A stretch of 61,238 nt of DNA from a bacterium (GTDB lineage Bacteria; Babelota; Babeliae; Babelales; Vermiphilaceae), in the NCBI GenBank assembly GCA_021833825.1, contig JAKBEL010000014.1:1-61238 (forward strand), written 5' to 3'. Both the position numbers and the translations under genes were made by a program. Each line of letters starts with the position of its first letter. Within the stretch, counting starts at the first letter, position 1. Below the pieces are notes generated by a model, which was given only the letters and a program-made list of their open reading frames with translations, had not been told where the DNA came from and ran no database searches. This document shows positions 17,201 to 26,896 of this stretch, piece after piece.

Positions 17201-19177
17201 CTATTTCATCAATACAAGAAGCAATGATATAACAGACATCAACTTAATAAGAATATTAAGAGCTGGGCCTGAAGTATCTTTAAATGGGTCACCCACTGTG
17301 TCGCCGATAACTGCAGCCTTATGCGCATTTGAACCTTTACCACCAAGATGCCCACCCTCTATATACTTTTTAGCATTATCCCAAACCCCTCCACCATTTG
17401 CCATCATTAAAGCAAGTAGAACACCACAAACCGTAGCTCCTACCAAAAATCCTCCTAGCGCCAATGATCCCAATGAAAAGAAGACAATAACTGGAGTAAA
17501 TACAGTGATAACCCCCGGAAGAACCATTTCACGCAATGAAGCCTTGGTGCTAATCTGAACACAGCGCTTATAATCAGCTCGTGCCGTGCCTGCCATAAGA
17601 CCTGCAATTTCTTTAAATTGACGACGTACTTCAATAACCATCTGTAAAGCTGCTTTACTTACTGAACGCATAGTCAAAGCAGAGATCCAGAATGGCATAG
17701 TAGCACCAATAAAAACACCTGCTAAAACAAATGGATCCAGCACATTCAACTCTTTAATTCCAGCGCGCTCTGAATATGCAGAAAACATTGCCAAAGCAGT
17801 TAATAACGCTGAACCTATTGCAAATCCTTTACCCATAGCTGCTGTTGTATTTCCAAGAGCGTCCAGTTTATCGGTAATATTACGCACACTCTCTCCAAAC
17901 CCAGACATTTCTGCAATTCCACCAGCATTATCAGCTATTGGCCCATAAGCATCTACTGTCATAGTTATTCCCACAGTAGAGAGCATTGCCACGGCAGCAA
18001 GAGAAATCCCAAATAATCCCCCGCCAAAAGTGAACGACAATAAGACAGCAAGAGCTAAAAGAATTACTGGAGCCACAGTAGACTCCATTCCAACAGCAAG
18101 CCCTGTGATAATATTGGTCGCTGCACCTGATTGTGAACTATCTGCAACATCACGAACTGGTTTACCAGCTGTATAATATTCCGTAATGAGACCAATAATA
18201 ATTCCAGCAGCACAACCTAATATAACAGAACCAAAGAGCCTCATATCAAGACCAACATGGTTCATGTAAAAACCTGAACCAATCAAAAAGAATCCAATTG
18301 CAATATATGTTGCATTGCGTAACATAGCTGAAGGCTCTGCCTTTAATACCAAATTAGATAGCAATCCAACAACAGAACCGGCAAGGCCTATCGCCGCTAA
18401 CATTAATGGTAGGGCCACATAGGTTAAATCACCTGCATAAGTTGTATAAGCCAAAATAATTGCAGAGACCATAGCTCCAACATATGACTCATAAATATCT
18501 GCACCCATCCCAGCTGTATCTCCAACACAATCACCTACATTATCGGCAATTACAGCAGGATTACGAGGGTCATCTTCAGGAATTCCAGCTTCAACTTTTC
18601 CGACCAAATCTGCTCCAACATCGGCAGATTTAGTATAAATACCACCGCCAACACGAGCAAAGAATGCTACTAAGCTCGCACCTAAGCTAAAGCTTGTAAT
18701 ATAATCAATAAAATCAACATGACCATAAAAATTATAGAGAAGCATTGTCAAACCAAAAAGACCAAAGCTTGCAACTGCAAAACCCATCACCCCACCACCA
18801 AAAAAAGCGATCAAGAATGCTGCATGTTCTCCATGATCTTTTGCAGCCATTGTAGTGCGAACATTCGCATCTGTTGCGGCGCACATACCAATAAAACCGG
18901 CGGCCATAGATAAAAGTGCACCAGACACAAAAATAGCAGAGGCCATTGGTGACATAAAATAAGCAAGAGCTGTTGCTACCAAGGTTACAACAAGCAAAAT
19001 AATTCTATATTCTTGATTCAAAAATTCCATAGCCCCTTCGCGAATAGCATGTGCTATAGAATGAGCTTTATCATTGGTTACTCGAATAGATCGTATTTTT
19101 GCAAGCAATCCTATAACAACGAATAACCCTAACGCTGCGACCCCCACAAAAAGACTCGCATAATAGACAATATTCAT
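17201..19177 (-). CDS. hppA: K+-dependent membrane pyrophosphatase
   Basis: A 658-residue membrane-integral pyrophosphatase with about 16 helices. It couples pyrophosphate hydrolysis to cation export. The catalytic region [35 protein letters not shown] (in segments) is intact, as is the C-terminal [14 protein letters not shown]. The [10 protein letters not shown] segment (about residue 441) has Ala where K+-independent enzymes have Lys, so this is the K+-dependent type. Such enzymes pump H+, Na+ or both; the sequence alone does not settle which. A ribosome site GGAGAAGA precedes the ATG. Confidence 0.96.
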   Translation of the reverse strand: MNIVYYASLFVGVAALGLFVVIGLLAKIRSIRVTNDKAHSIAHAIREGAMEFLNQEYRIILLVVTLVATALAYFMSPMASAIFVSGALLSMAAGFIGMCAATDANVRTTMAAKDHGEHAAFLIAFFGGGVMGFAVASFGLFGLTMLLYNFYGHVDFIDYITSFSLGASLVAFFARVGGGIYTKSADVGADLVGKVEAGIPEDDPRNPAVIADNVGDCVGDTAGMGADIYESYVGAMVSAIILAYTTYAGDLTYVALPLMLAAIGLAGSVVGLLSNLVLKAEPSAMLRNATYIAIGFFLIGSGFYMNHVGLDMRLFGSVILGCAAGIIIGLITEYYTAGKPVRDVADSSQSGAATNIITGLAVGMESTVAPVILLALAVLLSFTFGGGLFGISLAAVAMLSTVGITMTVDAYGPIADNAGGIAEMSGFGESVRNITDKLDALGNTTAAMGKGFAIGSALLTALAMFSAYSERAGIKELNVLDPFVLAGVFIGATMPFWISALTMRSVSKAALQMVIEVRRQFKEIAGLMAGTARADYKRCVQISTKASLREMVLPGVITVFTPVIVFFSLGSLALGGFLVGATVCGVLLALMMANGGGVWDNAKKYIEGGHLGGKGSNAHKAAVIGDTVGDPFKDTSGPALNILIKLMSVISLLLVLMK

Positions 19178-19235
19178 AAAAATCTTCTCCGATGTTACGT
19201 ATATTAAATCATTTTCTAACTATGATCTATAATAA

Positions 19236-19508
19236 TTAATCTCGCTCTTTTTGTAAAGGCAGTAAAGGATTAGGCAAGCGGAATTCATCATCTGATCTTT
19301 TTTCAATAATAGCCATTGTCGAGAGTATTGCTATGTCGCCAATAGATCCATTAATCACTGTTGCAATCATGCGCTCATCGGCATAAAGACTGTTTTGACC
19401 AACAGACTCACCTGTTCTTACAATAATTAATTTGCCAAAATTATTGTCACTTGCCAAAAGACAATTAATAGCAGGGGCTAATAATAAGAAAAATATATAT
19501 CTACGCAT
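19236..19508 (-). CDS. small exported protein, last gene of the murE operon
   Basis: A 90-residue protein starting with a signal peptide (MRRYIFFLLLAPAINCLLA). The mature part has no recognised domain. The ATG at 19508 gives the best signal peptide; a start at 19580, overlapping the preceding gene by 20 bases, is possible. It follows two other exported small genes downstream of murE. Confidence 0.5.
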   Translation of the reverse strand: MRRYIFFLLLAPAINCLLASDNNFGKLIIVRTGESVGQNSLYADERMIATVINGSIGDIAILSTMAIIEKRSDDEFRLPNPLLPLQKERD

Positions 19509-19560
19509 AATTAAGAATCCATTATTTGCAAAATAAAATAAGACTTCAATGTATACAACT

Positions 19561-19977
19561 TTATACAGAACTATTTTCAAATTCTTTAATCTTATTTTTC
19601 AAATAAGATTCTAAAATAAACGCTATAAAATAATCACCCTTCCTGACAATACTATGCTCAACAGAATAGACATTTGTCCAATCGACATCAGTTCTCTTTT
19701 TGACCGTAACAGTAATTGTCTCAGAACCCTTTAATAATAATGCCGCTCTAGCAATAATAAGATTATTACGCTGTTCATGAACAAGAGATGAGGATAACTC
19801 GCAGTCACTAGAAATATCATTTTTCTCTATTTTCTTATAATTATCATCAACAAATCTAACTTGCCGTTTTTTTGCAGAAAAATTATAATGGCCTCTATCT
19901 GAAAATTTCTGAACATCTTTATTCATCGCAGGCAGAAAAGATGCCAAAAATAATAATCCAAAAATAATTTTTCTCAT
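19561..19977 (-). CDS. small exported protein in the murE operon
   Basis: A 138-residue protein with signal peptide MRKIIFGLLFLASFLPA. The mature part is basic then helical, with no known domain. The ATG at 19977 overlaps the stop of the upstream 99-residue gene as ATGA, which fixes both the start and the coupling. Confidence 0.6.
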   Translation of the reverse strand: MRKIIFGLLFLASFLPAMNKDVQKFSDRGHYNFSAKKRQVRFVDDNYKKIEKNDISSDCELSSSLVHEQRNNLIIARAALLLKGSETITVTVKKRTDVDWTNVYSVEHSIVRKGDYFIAFILESYLKNKIKEFENSSV

Positions 19978-20273
19978 GAGATTATACCAATACATGCCAA
20001 CAATTTTACCATCCCATCAAAAATACATATCCCTGCAGCACAATCAATAGGATCACAATCCTTATTTTCAGATCCTTTACCAGCGTCATCCTGATAGCCC
20101 AGAGTCGACTTTTTACATTCCTTCAAACAATTGTTCATATTGCGCGAACTGTACATCTGATTAATAGGAGGGTGCTCTTCAAATACAATAGACTTAGAGT
20201 CTCTTGCCGGCAGATCTCTTACTGCATAAATCGAACCATACATAAAAAAAAGTACGTATATATGTTTTTTCAT
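19974..20273 (-). CDS. small exported Cys-containing protein in the murE operon
   Basis: A 99-residue protein with a signal peptide (MKKHIYVLFFMYGSIYA). The mature region has five Cys (in NNCLKECKKS, KDCDPIDCAAGICIF) and a hydrophobic C-terminal end. The ATG at 20273 overlaps the murE stop by four bases, so it is translationally coupled to murE. Disulphide bonding in the envelope is plausible. No family recognised. Confidence 0.6.
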   Translation of the reverse strand: MKKHIYVLFFMYGSIYAVRDLPARDSKSIVFEEHPPINQMYSSRNMNNCLKECKKSTLGYQDDAGKGSENKDCDPIDCAAGICIFDGMVKLLACIGIIS

Positions 20274-21706
20274 GAAATACCTTCACAAGAAAAGGAGTTA
20301 ATAATCTGTGCATCACTAAAAAATTTTTTTTCATGCTCAATAATCTGAAATTCATCCGGCCCCTTACCAAGCAGAGCAATAATTGCACCATTTTCTGACA
20401 ATCTATATGCATACTCAATTGCTCTAGCGCGATCATCTTCTATATGAACTTTATATTTATGATCAATTCCTGCCATAATTTGAGCATTAATCTCCGATAT
20501 TTTTTCAAAACGAGGGTTATCTGCTGTCAATACTATATGATCAGCATAATATGATGCAATTGCACCCATCTTAGGCCTTTTAAATCGATCCTTTCCTCCG
20601 CCGCACCCAAATATAACAATAAGTTTATGAGTCAACTGACGCAGCAGGCTGAGCAATTGTTCATATGAGCTAGGCGTATGAGCATAATCTATATAACAAA
20701 TCGCACCATTTGCAAGCCTATGCCTTTGTAATCGCCCTTTTACCCCAATAAAACTCTCAAGCGCCTGAGATATTAGCGATAATGCAATATCCATAGACTC
20801 TGCAACATGTATAGCTGCTAATATATTGCTCACATTAAATAACCCCATGAGCATAGGCGCCCATATCTTGCAACCCTTATATAAAAAACTAATACAAGGC
20901 GCAACAACAATGTCTGAAAGATGTGAAAGGCTAAAAATAACCTCTTGTTTATGTTTTCCTGCAATCGATAGACAATAGGAATCATCACCATTTAAAATTA
21001 ACATCGCATCAGATTTTAAATGATCTAATAATTGTGCTTTTGCTCTAAAATAGTCATCCAAGGTAGCATAAAACTCTAGGTGTTCATGTGAAAAATTGGT
21101 AAAAAGACCAACATCAAAAAAAATACCATCAACCCTATGCATCGTAAAAGCTTGTGCCGCAGTCTCCATAACAACATATGCAATCCCATTCTGAACACAT
21201 TGATTCAAAAACATATGCATATAATCTGGTTGTGGAGTTGTCAATGGCGACGCAAAACTAACATCACCAATCTTATTTTCAACGGACGAAATTAATGCTA
21301 CATTTTTACCCGCAACTTGCAACATATGATAGATTAAATGAGAGGTGGTTGTTTTTCCCTTAGTTCCTGTAATTCCAATTATTTTCAATTTATCTGCAGG
21401 AAACCCATGAGCTTGAGCACTCAAATTAGCTAATGCTTCTCTTGCATTCTGAACAATCAATACCTTAACATCATAATCTTTAATAAGCTGATTATCTTCA
21501 ACAGAAAATCGAACATCCTCTTCTATAACAATTGTTGTTGCACCCTTTTTGATAGCTTCTGGAATAAAGATGGCACCATCACAGTGCATACCTTTAACGG
21601 CAACAAAAGTTGATCCGAAGCCTATATTATCAGTATGACAAGCAACCGGCCAAACATCAGGCAACTTAACTGCGCCCTCTAGATTTTTGATATGCAATAA
21701 TTCCAT
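20270..21706 (-). CDS. murE: UDP-MurNAc-tripeptide synthetase, meso-DAP type
   Basis: A 478-residue Mur ligase adding the third amino acid to UDP-MurNAc-L-Ala-D-Glu. The P-loop GITGTKGKTT is at 111-120, the carbamylated Lys at about 224 (FRAKAQLL), and the substrate motif DNPR at 396-399, which selects meso-diaminopimelate. The length is normal. Its start overlaps the symporter gene by 41 bases, and three small exported genes follow with ATGA overlaps. Confidence 0.95.
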   Translation of the reverse strand: MELLHIKNLEGAVKLPDVWPVACHTDNIGFGSTFVAVKGMHCDGAIFIPEAIKKGATTIVIEEDVRFSVEDNQLIKDYDVKVLIVQNAREALANLSAQAHGFPADKLKIIGITGTKGKTTTSHLIYHMLQVAGKNVALISSVENKIGDVSFASPLTTPQPDYMHMFLNQCVQNGIAYVVMETAAQAFTMHRVDGIFFDVGLFTNFSHEHLEFYATLDDYFRAKAQLLDHLKSDAMLILNGDDSYCLSIAGKHKQEVIFSLSHLSDIVVAPCISFLYKGCKIWAPMLMGLFNVSNILAAIHVAESMDIALSLISQALESFIGVKGRLQRHRLANGAICYIDYAHTPSSYEQLLSLLRQLTHKLIVIFGCGGGKDRFKRPKMGAIASYYADHIVLTADNPRFEKISEINAQIMAGIDHKYKVHIEDDRARAIEYAYRLSENGAIIALLGKGPDEFQIIEHEKKFFSDAQIINSFSCEGIS

Positions 21707-23015
21707 CTTTAATCACTCTATTTAGCATGAGAATACCAACAATGTTTAGCAATATCATTCCAGCATTGATTAGATCACCAAATACCCAGAGAATATGCGC
21801 ATTACAAAGTGCCCCAATCGCTGAAAAAATACAATAAAGAAGACTTCCTGCAACTTCATAACGACCTGATGTAAAATATAACCACAACTCTCGAGCAATA
21901 AAACCATAAGAGACAATAAGACCTATGCCAAAGCTAACCGACAAGACCGTTACAACGATTCCACCCCAAAAACCAAAGACAGTTTCATAGGATGCAATAG
22001 TCAGAGCGGTACTTGTTAGACCACAATTCCAGACGCCACTTACAATAATCGAAAGACCAACTAAAAAAGAAACAACTGTACTAATAAAGACGGTTAACAT
22101 GCTCAGAATAGCATCAGCAACAGGTTTCTTGCTCTCTGTTGAGCCATATAAAATACCTGATGTTCCCAATCCAGCTTCAGTTGCCATAATACAACGCAAT
22201 ATTCCTGACCTGATCGCTTGCTGCACCGAATAACCTATAACTCCCGCAAACGCTGCTTGCGAAGAAAAGGCTGATCTATAGATCAAACTTATCGCTCCAA
22301 AAAGAGATTGCCAATGATATATGAGAACAAGAAATGAACTAATAAAAAATAAACCTACTTTAAATGGGACCAATGTATCTGATATTTTTAAAATACGTTG
22401 AGCTCCGCCAAGCATAACATAAAAAACAAAAAAGAACATTCCAATGGCAATAAATAGTGGCTTAATATTACTAACAGTCTGTAAACTGATGCTTATTGCA
22501 TTCACTTGAATAGCATTGCCGACAAGATTTGCATAACATAATGCTAGTGTAGTATATAACAACGCAAGCTGTTTTCCAGCAAATAGATTTTTTAAATAAA
22601 TTGTTGGCCCACCTATACGAGCATGAACATCTGAAAAATAGACACTTAAATAGACCTCTGCAAAACGAACTGCCATTAACAAAATACCGGTAGCCACAAG
22701 CCAAAAAATTGCTCCTGGGCCACCAACGCATATAGAAGCTGCAACACCGGCAATTGCGCCATTACCTAAACTCATTCCTAAACTATTAATAAATGCTTGC
22801 AGAGGGCTCAAATTAGCCTTGCTATCACCAACAGGTCCGCTCGATGGCAATAATGCCATCTTCCAAGATGAAAAAAAATATTTAAACTGAATAAACCCAT
22901 AGGAAATCGTACAGAATAGGCTTGCTGCGGCCATAAAAATAATAAAAGGCCAACCCAATATGAGCGCAGTAGCATAATTAAAGAGCTCATTGAAACTATC
23001 TAAAGAGAGCAACAT
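21666..23015 (-). CDS. AGCS-family sodium:amino acid symporter
   Basis: A 449-residue polytopic membrane protein (about ten helices) of the alanine or glycine:cation symporter family. Signature stretches are GNGAIAGVAASICVGGPGAIFW and RFAEVYLSVYFSD...GGPTIYLKNLF. Family members import D/L-alanine or glycine with Na+. It overlaps murE and heads that operon, which makes supply of a peptidoglycan amino acid an attractive role; that link is inference. It also fits with Na+ export by the K+-dependent pyrophosphatase nearby. Confidence 0.9.
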   Translation of the reverse strand: MLLSLDSFNELFNYATALILGWPFIIFMAAASLFCTISYGFIQFKYFFSSWKMALLPSSGPVGDSKANLSPLQAFINSLGMSLGNGAIAGVAASICVGGPGAIFWLVATGILLMAVRFAEVYLSVYFSDVHARIGGPTIYLKNLFAGKQLALLYTTLALCYANLVGNAIQVNAISISLQTVSNIKPLFIAIGMFFFVFYVMLGGAQRILKISDTLVPFKVGLFFISSFLVLIYHWQSLFGAISLIYRSAFSSQAAFAGVIGYSVQQAIRSGILRCIMATEAGLGTSGILYGSTESKKPVADAILSMLTVFISTVVSFLVGLSIIVSGVWNCGLTSTALTIASYETVFGFWGGIVVTVLSVSFGIGLIVSYGFIARELWLYFTSGRYEVAGSLLYCIFSAIGALCNAHILWVFGDLINAGMILLNIVGILMLNRVIKDGIIAYQKSRGRS

Positions 23016-23123
23016 ATATTTCCTTACATAAGAATGTATAATATCTACACCAATGTAGTATACTCAAAGAATAAAAAATTTCCTTAAATGTAATATAATT
23101 ACCCCTATTATTTGAAAGAGATT

Positions 23124-23528
23124 ATGAAAACAGTCGCTCTTGACATAGGAGATGTCTGGACAGGATCAGCTATTTCTGACGAATTAGGCATCACAGCTCG
23201 GCCTTATCAGACAGTTAAATCAACCGAATTGACCTCTTTTATTCATGAACTTATCGAAAATGAGCCTATAGAAACCATTGTTGTTGGCTATCCCAAAACA
23301 ATGGGCGGCACCGAAAGCGAACAGACAAAAAAAGTTGTTTTAAAAAAGGATGAACTGGAGAGCATTTTCCCACAAATCTCATGGGTTCTATGGGACGAAA
23401 GGCTAAGCAGCAAGCAAGCTTCTAATATTAAAAAAACCAAAACCAAAGAGGACAAAATCGCCTCACATTCAGTGGCTGCGGCTATAGTTTTAACCAACTA
23501 TCTTTTGTATGCTTCTATTAAAAAATGA
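23124..23528 (+). CDS. ruvX: RuvX/YqgF-family putative Holliday junction resolvase
   Basis: A 134-residue RNase H-fold protein of the YqgF family, implicated in pre-16S rRNA 5' processing and Holliday junction resolution. First catalytic Asp in VALDIGDVWTG (Asp7), then IVVGYPKTMGG, WDERLSSKQA and the final Asp in DKIASHSVAAAIVLTNYL. The usual Arg/Gly of GxKRIG is altered to DVWTG. I chose the ATG at 23124 after GAAAGAG; the TTG at 23112 is the alternative. Confidence 0.88.
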   Translation: MKTVALDIGDVWTGSAISDELGITARPYQTVKSTELTSFIHELIENEPIETIVVGYPKTMGGTESEQTKKVVLKKDELESIFPQISWVLWDERLSSKQASNIKKTKTKEDKIASHSVAAAIVLTNYLLYASIKK

Positions 23529-23583
23529 AAATAGCTAAAAAACTCTTTGTTAGCCGCTATTTAGACTATAAAATTGACAAATT

Positions 23584-23610
23584 AAATACCTTTAAGGTAT
23601 GCTTTTTTTA
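23584..23610 (+). terminator. weak terminator after ruvX
   Basis: A short inverted repeat (ATACCTT / AAGGTAT) with almost no loop is followed by GC and seven T. It lies 60 bases after the ruvX stop and may end that transcript. Confidence 0.35.
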
Positions 23611-23701
23611 GGAAGAGTACTAATGCAAGCACAATATCGTTTGCACAGATAGGCTATTGATGCTACTGACCAGATATTGTACATAAAAAGGGAGTAATCC
23701 A

Positions 23702-23881
23702 ATGAAGTGTAAAAAATGTGATGGCCTTATGGTCTTGCAATCCTTTTTTGACCACTTCCTAAACTTTGATGGCTGGAAATGCCTCAATTGTGGGAAAATA
23801 ATACTTCGTAAGGACAAAACTATAGAGTTCGACACATTTAGCATCTTTTATCAACAACAAAAATGTCGAAACAAAAATTAA
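23702..23881 (+). CDS. small zinc-ribbon protein
   Basis: A 59-residue protein: two CxxC knuckles, CKKC (residues 3-6) and CLNC (27-30), spaced like a zinc ribbon, followed by a basic and aromatic tail with one further Cys. GGGAG stands just before the ATG. It lies 14 bases before tsaB and is probably co-transcribed. The first half has the classic MKCKKCDGLM start of small zinc-ribbon proteins. Function unknown. Confidence 0.65.
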   Translation: MKCKKCDGLMVLQSFFDHFLNFDGWKCLNCGKIILRKDKTIEFDTFSIFYQQQKCRNKN

Positions 23882-23895
23882 TTATCTAGGTTTAT

Positions 23896-24567
23896 ATGAG
23901 CTTCTGGTTATGTATTGCAAGTGATTATGAATGTATGCATGTTGCGTTATGCAAGGAGCAAAAAATAATAGAGACTCTCTCTACAGATAAGGCTGATAGC
24001 AATAAGCAATTGCTCTTTCTTATTGCACAATTGTTAACAAAACACCATCTGGTCATTAACGACCTTTTATATATAGGTGTTAACGTAGGCCCAGCTCCCT
24101 ACACGAGCTTGCGTATCGCAATTGCTACCGCAAATGGCATTGCATATGCAACATCACTTCCATTGGTCAATATAGATGGACTGCTTGTCCTACTACAGCA
24201 ACATACCTCTTTAAATCCTACTGTAGCCCTTTTAAACGCATTCAACTATGATGTTTTTTATGGCATAAGAGCTGACACAACTATATTAACTGGATGCGAA
24301 CATATTGATCAACTTCTGGATCGCTTAAATCAACTGAACATCACAACTCCATATATCATTGGTAATGGCACCACCCTCTATTATGAGAATATTATAAAAA
24401 GATTTTCTGGCGCGCAGATATCACAGCCAGCTGTTGAGTATGCCAATATAGAATGGTTAGCAAAAAGTGGATGGCATTCATGGCAAGAGAGACAAGAGAT
24501 AACAGACCAAGTGTTTCCACGCTATCTTAAAAACATCGATTACAAGAATTCTATTACAGTAAAGTAA
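23896..24567 (+). CDS. tsaB: tRNA threonylcarbamoyladenosine biosynthesis protein TsaB
   Basis: A 223-residue actin-fold protein of the TsaB/YeaZ family, partner of TsaD in making t6A37 in tRNA. The diagnostic GPAPYTSLRIAIATANGIA (family: GPGSFTGLRIG) lies near residues 70-88, and the N-terminal strand is diverged (WLCIASDYEC). The family length is 220-230. It ends directly against the stop of the convergent ankyrin gene, with no spacer. Confidence 0.88.
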   Translation: MSFWLCIASDYECMHVALCKEQKIIETLSTDKADSNKQLLFLIAQLLTKHHLVINDLLYIGVNVGPAPYTSLRIAIATANGIAYATSLPLVNIDGLLVLLQQHTSLNPTVALLNAFNYDVFYGIRADTTILTGCEHIDQLLDRLNQLNITTPYIIGNGTTLYYENIIKRFSGAQISQPAVEYANIEWLAKSGWHSWQERQEITDQVFPRYLKNIDYKNSITVK

Positions 24568-25488
24568 CTATTCATGAGCTCCCGCCTTGCGAAGAAGATC
24601 CTCTATTTCAAGATTTCTCGTTTCGATAGCCTGTTGTAATGGTGAGCCGAGCTCCAAATCATAAATAGCATTAACATCCGCTCCTGCTTTAATTAGAGCC
24701 TCAACAATAGCTTTGTGCCCTTGCCTAATAGCTTCAACAAGTGGAGTTCTTTTTTTGTATGGAGTATTAAAATCAGCGCCCAAATCCTTAAGTTTTTCAA
24801 CAGTTGATAATCCTCTGCCTGTATGCGCTACATACCACAATAATTTATTATTTAAAAACTTTTTATATTCAGGAGAGACTAATGCATATATTAATTCTAA
24901 TGCTTTTGGATCATCATCATGCACAGACCTGACCAGAGAGCGATAGAGCAAAGTATCCATTATACCTTTCTTTCCAAACTTTTCAGCTTGATACTGATGC
25001 GACCAGGCAAGCAATGATGGTAAAAGGTTAATATACCCATAATGTGCAGCAATGAAAAAAGGATACCCTTTTTCAAGCAAATCTGGAAAATCTAATGATA
25101 GATTAAGAATCTTTTCCTGTTCGCCTGTTTTATCATATGTATTGGCAACTGCAAGAATCAATTGCATCGCTTGGTCATAAGTAAAACCATATGGATTGCC
25201 CTTTAAAATTAACTGCAGCAACTCTATTTTTTGATCTATTAATACTGGAGCGTTTCCGATATATAAAGCAATACGTGCGATATTTTTCAGATGAAGCTGT
25301 TGATAAATTTCACGCAATAACAGGTCATTGGTCACAACACGCTTATCAGTAGGGTCATCATATAATTGAACGATACCGATCTTTTTAACAAGCTCATCTT
25401 GCGAAAGCAAATGCCCGCCTGAACTTGCTGTTAAAAAAGAGACACTTATTGGCAATATAACTTTAAATAATAACTTAAGACTATTCAT
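24568..25488 (-). CDS. exported ankyrin-repeat protein
   Basis: A 306-residue protein with a signal peptide (about residues 1-24) and ankyrin repeats best seen at the C-terminus: KRTPLVEAIRQGHKAIVEALIKAGADVNA and LGSPLQQAIETRNLEIEDLLRKAGAHE. The middle is helical and looks like degenerate repeats. GGAGGGG precedes the ATG. Secreted ankyrin proteins of intracellular bacteria often act on host proteins; that role is inference. Confidence 0.8.
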   Translation of the reverse strand: MNSLKLLFKVILPISVSFLTASSGGHLLSQDELVKKIGIVQLYDDPTDKRVVTNDLLLREIYQQLHLKNIARIALYIGNAPVLIDQKIELLQLILKGNPYGFTYDQAMQLILAVANTYDKTGEQEKILNLSLDFPDLLEKGYPFFIAAHYGYINLLPSLLAWSHQYQAEKFGKKGIMDTLLYRSLVRSVHDDDPKALELIYALVSPEYKKFLNNKLLWYVAHTGRGLSTVEKLKDLGADFNTPYKKRTPLVEAIRQGHKAIVEALIKAGADVNAIYDLELGSPLQQAIETRNLEIEDLLRKAGAHE

Positions 25489-25546
25489 AACCCCTCCATC
25501 TTTACTATTTAAAGTTACCTATTTAGATAGATAATAATCAATACAT

Positions 25547-26287
25547 TCAAAAAAATGATCGCAATATACCAACTCCAAGAGCAACTGCCTGTTGCGCTCG
25601 TAAAATAGTTGGCGTTAAACGAACGAAGAGCGCCTGCTGCTTTTGTAGATAAAACTTTTCAGCCTCAGTTAAATCACCCTCGGGACCAATAATAACAGTC
25701 ATTGATTCAGCCTGATTTTTATGAAAATTTGTAACCAAAATATCTGCAATGGCCTCACCCTCTGGATCGAAGAAAATTGAAGATCCATGCAATGTTATAT
25801 CTAATAATGGAACTGGTTCTAACAGCTGTGGAATAGCATAATATTTTGACTGTTCTGCCGCTGCAATCATAATATGTTGTAGCCTCTCAAACTCCTTTGC
25901 TTGCCAATGACGCTGAACTTTTTCAGTAATAATAAGTTGAATCTTAGTAACTCCAAGCTCAACGGCACTATATATAGCCTGCTCAAGAGCCTCTCTTTTA
26001 AGCAGAGGAAGCAACAAGGTTATAGAGGGCTTATATTGCCTATTGTTGCCAACAGATTCAATCTCCACCCAAACCGCACCTTTGCTTATCTTTTTGATCA
26101 CAACAGAAAGATGGTACTCTACATTAAAAAGTACTACCTCATCATCTATATCAAGACGTAAAACTCGAGAGACCCTATGAACAAATTCCGGTTCATGAAG
26201 CTCAAGAACTGCACCCGGTTTTAATTCTACCCGAGGGAAAGCTGAAACATATAGAGCAAATTCATGCGCGGAACCTCTACGCTTCAT
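25547..26287 (-). CDS. rsmE: 16S rRNA m3U1498 methyltransferase
   Basis: A 246-residue SPOUT methyltransferase acting on U1498 of 16S rRNA. The N-terminal PUA-like domain is followed by the knot: KREALEQAIYSAVELGVTKIQLI, AAAEQSKYYAIP and VIIGPEGDLTEAE. The normally strongly conserved C-terminal LRTETA is LRAQQA here, in PTILRAQQAVALG. The start has AGGAG six bases upstream. Confidence 0.92.
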   Translation of the reverse strand: MKRRGSAHEFALYVSAFPRVELKPGAVLELHEPEFVHRVSRVLRLDIDDEVVLFNVEYHLSVVIKKISKGAVWVEIESVGNNRQYKPSITLLLPLLKREALEQAIYSAVELGVTKIQLIITEKVQRHWQAKEFERLQHIMIAAAEQSKYYAIPQLLEPVPLLDITLHGSSIFFDPEGEAIADILVTNFHKNQAESMTVIIGPEGDLTEAEKFYLQKQQALFVRLTPTILRAQQAVALGVGILRSFF

Positions 26288-26314
26288 AAGAATCTCCTAG
26301 TATTAGCCTATGTT

Positions 26315-26623
26315 TTACCCACGCACAGAATGATGAACGCGAAACCATTTGTAAATTTTATTATATAAAACAAAGAGTGGCGTTGTCAGTTTATTAAGGT
26401 AAACAACCCAAAGAGGAGGATTTAGACTCGCTACATCTATCTGCTCATTTGGATCAACAAGCTCAAAATCCAGCAATTCAACGTCATCATCATGGGGATC
26501 TTCAGATCTAACAATAGAACGATCATCTTTTATCGATACATCCTCTTGCTGATCTAACATTATCTGGTTTGCGGATAATGCGCCAGATGTAATAAGAAAT
26601 AAGAATAATAATTTTAATTTCAC
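26315..26623 (-). CDS. small exported acidic protein
   Basis: A 102-residue protein with signal peptide (MKLKLLFLFLITSGALS), a strongly acidic middle (SEDPHDDDVELLDFELVDPNEQ) and a hydrophobic/aromatic C-terminus that could lie in a membrane. The start is a GTG with AGGAG at good spacing. It may share a promoter with rsmE, 28 bases downstream. Function unknown. Confidence 0.55.
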   Translation of the reverse strand: MKLKLLFLFLITSGALSANQIMLDQQEDVSIKDDRSIVRSEDPHDDDVELLDFELVDPNEQIDVASLNPPLWVVYLNKLTTPLFVLYNKIYKWFRVHHSVRG

Positions 26624-26896
26624 AGATAACTCCTATTAGATTTCACTATACAATACCATAAATTGGTAGATACCTTATAAGTATACGCAATAAACACCTT
26701 TTTTCAAAAGCCCCGGAACGAAAAGGCCTATTTACAAAATGAACATAAAACCAATTCCCCCAAATCATCTCAAAACAACCTTGCGCTTAAATTCAGACTG
26801 CAATAGCAATTTAAAATCTCATAATGGCTATCTCACTTAATCAATATATTGACTTAATCAATAGCTTCTCCCATGCTTTAATGAAAAAAGGATCTC

